Positions 1-7,000 of a stretch of 11,412 bases of DNA are shown here, one piece after another. Both the position numbers and the translations under genes were made by a program. Under the pieces are notes generated by a model. It was not told the DNA's origin. It ran no database searches and saw nothing but the letters and a program-made list of their open reading frames with translations. Within the stretch, counting starts at the first letter, position 1; each line of letters starts with the position of its first letter. The DNA is from Cephalothrix simula (taxonomy: Eukaryota; Nemertea; Palaeonemertea; Archinemertea; Cephalotrichidae): positions 1-11,412 of the forward strand of contig JAXIUW010202287.1 in assembly GCA_035591015.1 (NCBI GenBank). Direction: 5' to 3'.

Positions 1-225
1 AAATATCCGTTAATGGATTTGTATTTACATCATATAGAAATTTTTGCAATATTATCTTATTTTATCTTATTTTAAACTTTATAATGTTTCCATATACATA
101 TGTATTGGAGGATTACCATCTTATTTTGAAAACTTCATATTTCCGCATATATTATTATGATGTAAAACTTAATATTCAAAATATAGTATTTTCAAAACCA
201 CTATAACAAAATCTGTTTCATCATT
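1..225. other. AT-rich 5' flank of the receptor gene
   Basis: Strongly AT-rich sequence with no convincing exon, tRNA or repeat. A TAG at 184-186 is in frame with the receptor ORF, and no in-frame ATG lies between it and 226, which supports 226 as the start if the gene has no upstream coding exon. I see no convincing TATA box with initiator and no pyrimidine-AG acceptor just before the ATG. Confidence 0.5.
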
Positions 226-1269
226 ATGAATTCCTCACTTCAGGACGAGTATAACTTTGCGGATACCCCATTTTCACTCCTTCATGACTGCTACGAAAAC
301 GCAACCACACCTTATATCTTCTGTGTTCTTTCAACAATAAATGGCGCTCTTAGTATCTATATTTTACCAATCATTCTATTGATTGGATTGTCAGGAAATA
401 TAATAACAATATTTATCTACGTCATCAAATATTCAGAAAAAACTCGGCAAATCTTTTTTCTTTCGTTTTTGGCAGTAACTGATATTTTAAACCTCCTTGT
501 CAGTGGTTTAGGATGGATGGTTTTCGCAAAAGGACTTCCGTGGGTATCAAACGGTAAATATTACTTCATGATGTTGAATGAAGGGCGTATTTATTGCAAA
601 TTGACACGCTTTGCTTTTGCCTTTGCAAATATGCTAACATACAACTCATTCCTACTTGCAACACTTGATAGATGTTTATCAATATATTTCCCATTTCGCT
701 TTCAAACTTTAGGGAAAGGATACGCCAAATCTTTAATTTTGGTTGGGTTTATGTCAAGTTTAATAATAACTTTTCCAACACTTCTTTTCTTTGACTACAA
801 TTATCTTAAAGACTCAAAGGTAATTTTGTGTTCATTTTTACCAGAATGGGCACTTTACGCCAACATTCGCGATATCTTTTGTCAAGGGATTTTACAACTC
901 TTCGCAATAATAATCATCAACGTAGGTCTATTAGTGAAGGTTATAAAAGTTAAGCAAGAACGCTACAGTTTACATGAAGGATCAAAAAAGTCTGTTGACC
1001 TATCGGAAATAAAATCAACAATAATGATTCTTGTTTTGTCACTCGTTTTTATTGTTTGTTCACTGCCAACTGCCTTTGGACTAATGATGTCATATGCATA
1101 CTCTATGATTCCAGGGACACCAAGAAATACTTTGCGACTGTTTTGGAATTTCGTTGATATTGGATATATACTATATTTTATGCAGGAATCATCAAATATA
1201 TTTCTTTACATCATATTTAGCCAACAATTCCGTCAAGAATTCATCAAGTTGTTTGGATGTAAAAAATAA
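226..1269 (+). CDS. Rhodopsin-family (class A) G-protein-coupled receptor, peptide-receptor-like orphan
   Basis: A 347-residue plasma-membrane receptor expected to couple an extracellular ligand, probably a neuropeptide, to G proteins. Seen: two N-glycosylation sequons (N2, N25) in a short N-terminus without a signal peptide; TM1 with GN at 57-58 (N1.50); TM2 with LAVTD, D86 as D2.50; C124 and C202 positioned for the TM3-ECL2 disulfide; D148-R149-C150 in place of DRY; TM6 with CSLP (278-281) in place of CWxP; TM7 with N324-I325-F326-L327-Y328 in place of NPxxY; then a helix-8-like FSQQFRQEF and C345 as a possible palmitoylation site. TM4 lacks the usual W4.50. The length is normal for class A. 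The start follows an in-frame TAG at 184-186 and has A at -3. The whole domain is one exon. The TM7 and helix-8 style recalls invertebrate FMRFamide/peptide-receptor-like orphans; the ligand cannot be read from sequence. It may lie within an intron of the downstream plakin gene. Confidence 0.9.
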   Translation: MNSSLQDEYNFADTPFSLLHDCYENATTPYIFCVLSTINGALSIYILPIILLIGLSGNIITIFIYVIKYSEKTRQIFFLSFLAVTDILNLLVSGLGWMVFAKGLPWVSNGKYYFMMLNEGRIYCKLTRFAFAFANMLTYNSFLLATLDRCLSIYFPFRFQTLGKGYAKSLILVGFMSSLIITFPTLLFFDYNYLKDSKVILCSFLPEWALYANIRDIFCQGILQLFAIIIINVGLLVKVIKVKQERYSLHEGSKKSVDLSEIKSTIMILVLSLVFIVCSLPTAFGLMMSYAYSMIPGTPRNTLRLFWNFVDIGYILYFMQESSNIFLYIIFSQQFRQEFIKLFGCKK

Positions 1270-1984
1270 GGGGATTTCATTTTAAAAGGAAAAGTCAGAT
1301 AAAGAAGAATACTAAAGGAAATAGACGTTTCCTATTTTCCTGTAGATTCTTTATGTATCACTATCAGATTAGAAAATATCAGGGGTTGAGCATTTTATAT
1401 TTAAGAATAATGTAAAGATTTACAAAATTTTACAAAGATTTAAAAGATGACTCAATTCGAAGTAAGATATCAGGCATATTATGGGATAGAGGGGCAAGTG
1501 CTTTACAGGGCAATTTTTTTGTATGGATTATCCGGCGAGTATGGTTTTTTGTTAAAAATTATGACATCACACCTTCACATATTGACAGATTAATTTTGAG
1601 AATACATTGTGGAAGAAGTGAACATGCTCTTCAATGGCATAAACAGACATATATATCTCCAGTAGTATTGAAATTTTAAAAAAACATTTGCACTCTTAAA
1701 CTATAGGCTAGCGAGAATTTTTTATAAAGGATTCCTGCAATGTTATGTTAGCATAAAATGTTTTAAGCATTAAGTTTCACACTGCTCTTCCTGACGGATA
1801 TCTCAGTCCTTCTAATCCTGGTTCTAAAATACTTACCACCTTATAGATAAATTTTTGTCATACATAAGGCTTAACGAAATTGCGAAATTGGATATGATAT
1901 TCCTTAAATCTTAGCTTCTTTTAGAGGCTGAGATCTTACTTTAAACAAGAATTTTTATTTCATAAAAGTTCGGCATCCTAAAAA
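1270..1984. other. Non-coding region downstream of the receptor
   Basis: AT-rich sequence that should hold the receptor 3' UTR. I found no AATAAA before the hexamer at 1992-1997, which lies inside the repeat array; the stop context itself contains AATAAG. A weak imperfect hairpin sits around 1911-1933. Only short, unconvincing ORFs occur, such as a 48-codon one at 1447-1593. Confidence 0.4.
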
Positions 1985-2189
1985 AATATGAAATAAATCA
2001 AATTCAAAGAAAATGAATCATTGATTTATTTTTGTATAAAAAAAACAGAGTTTATGAAAAACGAAAAGATATGAATTTAATTAATTTGAAAAGAAATGAT
2101 AACTTCCAGTCATTTAGATTTAATTCATATAGCTTAATTTCATGAATATGAAATAAATCAAATTAAAAAGAAATGAAAACTTCTAGTCA
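1985..2189. repeat. Degenerate tandem repeat, three copies about 80 bp apart
   Basis: Three related AT-rich blocks start near 1985, 2068 and 2145. The 20-nt block 1985-2004 recurs exactly at 2145-2164. Block 2068-2112 aligns with 2145-2189 without gaps at about 37 of 45 positions, ending in the shared run AGTCA. Spacings are about 83 and 77 bp. The third copy ends inside the adjoining tRNA-like sequence. A 7-bp inverted repeat (ATTTCAT/ATGAAAT) lies at 2137-2154. Low base complexity inflates the similarity, but the long exact match and ungapped alignment argue for real duplication. Confidence 0.6.
2176..2179 (-). terminator. Pol III oligo-T terminator after the tRNA-like gene
   Basis: The - strand reads TTTT seven nucleotides beyond the tRNA 3' end, with a T5 run slightly further on (2165-2169). 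This is the usual length and distance for an RNA polymerase III stop. The T-runs also belong to the AT-rich repeat, so they may be fortuitous. Confidence 0.5.
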
Positions 2190-2267
2190 GCGAGCAAGGT
2201 TCGAACCTGCGCGGGGAGACCTCATTGGATTTCTAGTCCAACTCCTTAACCACTCGGCCATCACAGC
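2186..2267 (-). tRNA. tRNA-Ser(AGA)-like gene, damaged, probable pseudogene
   Basis: Read on the - strand this is an 82-nt type II tRNA. Its parts are: acceptor strand 2267-2261; D-arm with the A-box (TGGCCGAGTGGTTAAGG); anticodon stem TTGGA/TCCAA enclosing CTAGAAA, anticodon AGA (Ser, UCU/UCC by wobble); the long variable arm of tRNA-Ser; and a T-arm with the B-box GGTTCGAACC. No intron. Defects: the acceptor pairs 1:72 (G-A) and 3:70 (T-T) fail, and the first D-stem pair 10:25 is G-A because position 25 is A where tRNA-Ser normally has C. The last four 3' nucleotides (2186-2189) match the neighbouring repeat copy, so the tRNA 3' end appears to have been replaced. Both internal Pol III promoter boxes are intact, so transcription is possible, but a working serine tRNA is doubtful. 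Confidence 0.8.
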
Positions 2268-2706
2268 ACATCAACTGTAGATGTTCAATCAATAATTGAT
2301 CCTTTCATAGCAGACAACCTCGAAGCCTCGCTTTTATACAAAAGTATTGCGCAAAGAATTGTGGGATTACCGGCGATTACCTCATCACTCAAAACACTTC
2401 CTCTACGTAAATAGTTCTTATATTTTTTTCTAACTAAATTTATTACATGTTATTTCATTTAATTCATTCATTTAAGCTTATAATCATAATTAGACCTACT
2501 TCATACTTATTTCTTTAAAAATTTTCTCTTAAAAATAACTTTTGATATCGTGTAGTGATAACTCATCAGAATTTTCAACAGGGCACAATATTAGGTCGGT
2601 CTACTTTTTTTGTATTATCAGAGTCTAAGGATTTTTTCTTTCTTTAAAAATTCTATTCATTTATTTTAATAACTGTTTTTACATAATTAAACGACTTTAG
2701 TAGGCC
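2268..2706. other. Non-coding AT-rich spacer
   Basis: No exon or RNA gene is visible. It includes the 5' flank of the - strand tRNA-like gene. An imperfect 10-bp inverted pair, TCGGTCTACT (2596-2605) and AGTAGGCCGA (2699-2708), frames the last ~110 bp; it could be a remnant of another small element, but this is weak. Confidence 0.3.
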
Positions 2707-2828
2707 GAAAAAAGGAAGAAAATATATTTCGAATCTATCTTAGATTCCTCATCAGTTCATAACACAAAATTTAAAATTCAAAATGGACGTTAAAAAAATC
2801 GTGACGTCATATGTTCACATATAAAGCA

Positions 2829-2930
2829 TTATATTTTAAAAAATTGTACAAAATTGAATTATATAAGTAATTGATAATGCCAAACAATTACTTAGAAAAT
2901 TAAATTTTGTACAATTTTTGTAATATAAAC
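2829..2930. repeat. Inner hairpin 1 of the fold-back element
   Basis: 2844-2873 pairs with 2885-2914 (27 of 30 positions, starting TTGTACAAAATT on each strand) around an 11-nt loop. Pairing continues outward through TTATATT and A-runs with one indel. As DNA it could extrude a cruciform; as RNA it would form a long stable stem. Confidence 0.75.
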
Positions 2931-2931
2931 A

Positions 2932-2996
2932 GGAAAAAATTGACATAAACGGATGGTATAAAATTGAAAATCCGGTTGTGTATGTCAATTTTTTCC
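2932..2996. repeat. Inner hairpin 2 of the fold-back element
   Basis: A perfect 16-bp stem, GGAAAAAATTGACATA (2932-2947) against 2981-2996, plus a further offset pairing CGGAT/ATCCG (2950-2954 and 2970-2974). It sits directly beside hairpin 1, so the interior of the element is two consecutive hairpins inside one long inverted repeat. Confidence 0.7.
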
Positions 2997-3322
2997 ATGA
3001 GCCCCTTGATATAAATCTTTGTATTTTAACATACGTTTGTATGACGTCATAAAATTACGTCAGGATTTTTAACGTCCATTTTGAATTTTAAATATTGTGT
3101 GATGAACTAATGAGGAATCTAAGATAGATTCTATATTTTCTTCCTTTTTCAAATTAAAATAATGTTCGCCTTGGAATTTTTGTTATGTGACATTCATTAA
3201 GTTGTATACCTTAACTGAAATTTACAAAACAATACTTCAGACAAAACAAAACATGCAGGCGTATTATAAATTCCAAGAAGGGCTTTTATGATTACCTTCA
3301 GTATATTTTTCCTCAATTTCAG

Positions 3323-3474
3323 AGATGGACAAATCAACTTGATATGTATAACTCGGTAATCAATTCGGAACGCTCTGATGATTTCCTGAAACTACAAGAA
3401 TGGATTCTTGAAGGAATCGTCAATACTATTGAGAGAACAACCATGCCCAATTTGACTAACCATGCCTTTGCCAA
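3323..3474 (+). CDS. Internal exon of the plakin-repeat gene (152 nt, phase 0 to 2)
   Basis: Inferred exon: the acceptor CCTCAATTTCAG ends at 3322 and the donor AA|GTAAGT begins at 3475. The frame starting AGA TGG ACA AAT is open throughout and encodes 50 residues plus two nucleotides, beginning RWTNQLDMYN and including LQEWILEGIVNTIE and NLTNHAFA. The two leftover bases (AA) join a G from the next exon to give Lys. The segment looks helical, but I recognise no domain; from the gene context it could precede or end the plakin domain. Exons 5' of it must lie outside the window, or upstream of the receptor gene. Confidence 0.7.
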
Positions 3475-3596
3475 GTAAGTTAATAAAAGATAATAAAATA
3501 ACTGCCAACTTCAGCATTTATAAATAGAGTACCCTAAATATTTATTAGAACACCTATATTTTTTATGTTTTTACTATGAAATTCTTCTCACTGAAG

Positions 3597-3740
3597 GTTT
3601 GAAGTTGTTAAGGATAGTAATACTTCTAACATTCATGTTACGGAAGCAAAAAGAAAAAAAATTGAAGACGACTTCTGTAGCCAAAATCACTGTCTGCTGA
3701 TCAATTATTTCAGAGATTATGATGAAAATATCCATTTTCT
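3597..3740 (+). CDS. Probable cassette exon (144 nt, phase 2/2)
   Basis: Inferred exon between the T-rich acceptor TTCTTCTCACTGAAG (ends 3596) and the donor CT|GTAAAG (from 3741). Its first base completes the Lys codon from the previous exon, and its last two bases (CT) join the first base of the giant exon (G) to give Leu. The length is exactly 48 codons, so inclusion or skipping keeps the frame. It encodes FEVVKDSN, then HVTEAKRKKIEDD and INYFRDYDENIHF, a charged protein-like composition unlike the flanking AT-rich intron. In-frame stops lie just outside both ends (TGA at 3592-3594 and TAA at 3742-3744), as expected for a real exon. It could also be constitutive. If the 3741 donor is not used, the TAA would end the protein here. 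Confidence 0.6.
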
Positions 3741-3989
3741 GTAAAGTGTTTTCAGATACATGATCGACATGTCACCTCATAAAAATCTAATAATGATTAA
3801 TGCTAAGCCAATCAAACTTTGCATAGTGAATAATAGGGCAATTTTATAGCAAAAATTAATGACAATAAGGGATAAATATGCAGGGTACTGTATATAAATT
3901 ATCATGAAAGCTTTAATCTATAAAATCAATAAAAATTAAAAGTTCTTGATCCTTTACCGATGTAAATTTATGCCAGTTTTTCATTTTTA

Positions 3990-4001
3990 AGGGCTGTCAG
4001 T
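3990..4001 (+). other. Tandem splice acceptors for the giant exon
   Basis: Two AG acceptors, at 3990-3991 (TTTTTAAG) and 3999-4000 (GCTGTCAG), are 9 nt apart and both give the same phase. Use of the second would drop three residues (Ala-Val-Ser region) without a frame change. The first follows the T-rich tract directly; the second has the better CAG. Confidence 0.4.
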
Positions 4002-7000
4002 GGTTCAGATCTGGCTCTCTATGTATCCTCAAAGCCAATAGACTTCTATAATTTTTCCACATCCGACTTGTTATGCATTGGCTCATCGTCTGAATTGTAT
4101 TTTGAGAACAGAGAAAGTTATCGAGAACGATCAATAGATAATTTCATACCAAGAGAATTTAACCAGGTTAACAATGCCAATATCCATAAGAAAAAGAGAG
4201 GGAAACAGATAGGAGAACTACGAGGCGTCGGCGAGAACCTAGAACCAAGCTTTAATAGTTTTGAAAGCATTTGTAGCGACTCGGAAAGCCAATATTCTTT
4301 GGATGAAATCGTATTAACTTTTGAGGCGTCTGAGTTTGAAAAGATAACACATGAAGGTGAATTTTTCGAAGAACAAAACCTCACAACGATTCAAGAATTG
4401 CCTCCGTTCCATGAAAGTGGAACACTTATTTCATCAAAGGGCTACCAAGAAATAACCCACTCAATTGAGTTCTTTGATGAACTATTTAGCGATGAGGAAG
4501 ATGATAATGATTATCAAGAATGTGAATTGACAGCACACTTTGATGAAGAATCGCATGAAAATGAGGATAATGATCTCAAGAATATAAACAGTACAACAAA
4601 TTTAATAGATGAGTCGGGCCATTTTAATGGTCAATATTATGGAATTACAGCATATGAAGAAAATACTAGAATTACTCTTGCTTATACTGAAGAAATAGAT
4701 GGTGATGATCTTCTTGATTATGATGAGGAATTCGAAAGCGAATCATCTTTAGATGACGAGGAAGAAATAAAGCTGTCAGACTTCTTAGAAAGTGCCAGAA
4801 AAGATAATTCACCTATCAGAGTAATGTCACCTGAGTTTTCTTATTGTGTTCATCAATTAAACGAACTGAATAAAATAGGTGATAAACAAGAGGAAGAACC
4901 CAAATCAATTAGTACTACTGATATTGTCATTACGAAAAACAAAGGAGATGCTGATGAAATATTCAACCCATTGACAATTTATGATAATAATGGCATAGAG
5001 TTTATAGATTCTGATTCTACATTCACAGATGAAGGTTTCAGAATTATTAACTCAGATACATTATCGATTCAAAATAAAAATGACCTTCAAAGCTTTATTT
5101 CTGCATCAGTTGAAAAACTGACTAATGATGTAAAAATTATTGTTACAAACTACGATGAAGAAAATTCTTTACGCAAATCAGCTGAAAACCTTGATAAAAA
5201 GATAACTGATATGAAACAACAGCTTGAAGATATAAATAAAGGTAATGCACAAATAAGAAAATCATTAGAAAATCTGAACGAAATAAAATTTGCTAATAAG
5301 TCATCTCGTGTCAACTGCGAAATAGTTGATCGTTGTAGGTCTCTAACTGACGAACAGTTTCTCTGCCTTTTAGAAGCTACTTCAATGGATCCTGAAAATG
5401 AGGAAATCAAGATACCAGAACCAACATCTAGTATGATTGCCGAAATCTCAGAATTAAATGACTGCCATGATATTTTTAATGAAGCTTTAGATAAATATGA
5501 TGATATTATTGATAACGAAGAAATAAGTATAGAAAGCATGGATGAAGATGAATATGAGTGTTTGATCTCGGAATTTGACTTAAAATCATATAAAAATTAT
5601 GAACGAAAGGCTCCAGGAGAAAACAAAAAGGATAAAAAAGATAAGTCAGAGAAAAAGTCAAGAAAATCAAAGGATGATAAAAAGGATAGAAAGGAAAAGC
5701 GGGATGATAAAGGAAAGAAAAAGGCTAAGAAAGACAAGGATAAAGACAAAAACAAAGATAAAGACAGGAAAGATTCATTGAAGAAAAAATCACTTAAACC
5801 AGAGCAGATTGGATTTTCAGATAATAATACATACATGATTGGTCCAGTTATGACAAATGGACCAGAACTTACAATATTATATCCTAAGGATTATAATATA
5901 CAGGTGTATATTGATTCTGCTCCAAATGGTGTTGATGTCACGTTTGACATGGGAGAAAGGGGAAGGAAAGAAGGAAGAAAACATGTTCCGCTCGGATACG
6001 AAGAGGACCCTATTCAGTGGCCAAGTGTACATTCCAGTAAAGACAATAAACTTCAAATGATCTTACCAGGATCCAGGATAAATGATTTATTGAACGATCC
6101 AGTTGGACATCCTATTTTAAACCTAGTCTTAAAAGGTGATAAATTGGAGGAGATCCTCCGAGCAAAATCCCCAGAAAGGAAACCAGAAATAATAGATGAA
6201 GGGCCTATTTTGTTTATTGATGATGAAAAGATAGCCCCGCTATTTACAGAGGGGAGTTCGACTCTTTTTACAAAATTGAAACCGAAACATAAAAAACGAT
6301 ACAAGGACCCAAAAAAGGCTGAAAGTGTACCAGTGAAGTTTTACTCAAACGCAACTGTTCCAACAAAATGGGAAAAAACTGTAGACATTCCGCCGGGTGA
6401 AATATCAGAAACAAAATCTTTAAAGAAAGTAGCATTCATTGAAGATTGGTCAAAATACTCAAAAGATCATTCACACCGTCAAATCGTTGAGGAATCAGCT
6501 GTTGAAGAAACACGTTTGAAAAGAAACCCCTGTGACGTTAGTCGATGGGAAAACAGTCCAAGAGATATTGAAATAGTGCCAAGACTTATTCCTAGCAACA
6601 GAAATGTTGACGTGCCTTTCATGGATGGTGATGAAGATGTCCCATGTGTCTCAGATATCGATTCAGATTTTGAAAAAGAGTATAATCTAAAATATACAGC
6701 TTTGATAGAGAAGATCGATATGTCTCAAGTAGAATATGCTCCACAAGTGCCCGAAGAGCAATTGCAACGGAAACCAACCAAGCCAGAGGAACCCATTAAT
6801 CCTGAAGAAAAATCCTACCGACCTAATGTACCTCTTCGACCTCAACCAGAACCAATTGACGAAAGAGTTGAGCTAGATATTAAGAATTTTGGATCGAATA
6901 TCCCTGAATTCCCCGAACCACCGAAATCCAAGCCTGAAGATGAACCCATAGAGCCCGATGATAAACAATATCGACCAATCTTACCATTCGTACCCGAACC

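Larger units (their letters stand above)
2707..3150. mobile_element. MITE / fold-back element with ~105-bp terminal inverted repeats
   Basis: The left arm (2707 to about 2815) and the right arm (about 3042 to 3150) are inverted copies. Both begin GAAAAA(A)GGAAGAAAATATA and share AATCTATCTTAGATTCCTCA, TTAAAATTCAAAATGGACG and a TGACGTCA palindrome. Differences are scattered point changes, a 4-nt indel near the tip and a longer inner insertion in the right arm. No ORF for a transposase lies inside, so this is a non-autonomous element. I see no clear target-site duplication and cannot assign a superfamily. It lies about 170 bp upstream of the exon at 3323, probably within an intron. Confidence 0.8.

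Noticed and set aside
1447-1593. 48-codon + strand ORF starting MTQFEVRYQAYYG
   Set aside because: Short, without domain, splice or conservation evidence; expected by chance in a long non-coding stretch.
1777-1850. Short - strand open stretch containing EPGLEGLRYPSG
   Set aside because: Only about 25 codons, with no start codon and no family I can recognise; could be a repeat fragment but cannot be supported.
2589-2710. Mariner-like terminal repeat pair (TTAGGTCGGTCTACT and AGTAGGCCGA)
   Set aside because: Only 9 of 10 positions match, the right end lacks the expected terminal bases, and the outer target duplication is unclear; probably chance or too decayed.
4068-4070. TTG at 4068 as a translation start of the giant ORF
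   Set aside because: Eukaryotic TTG starts are very rare; the frame continues upstream to a phase-matched splice acceptor at 3991, so this is an internal codon.
5597-5836. Antisense Ser/Leu/Phe-rich ORF
   Set aside because: It is the complement of the Lys/Asp-rich coding block; low-complexity purine-rich DNA opens the antisense frame.
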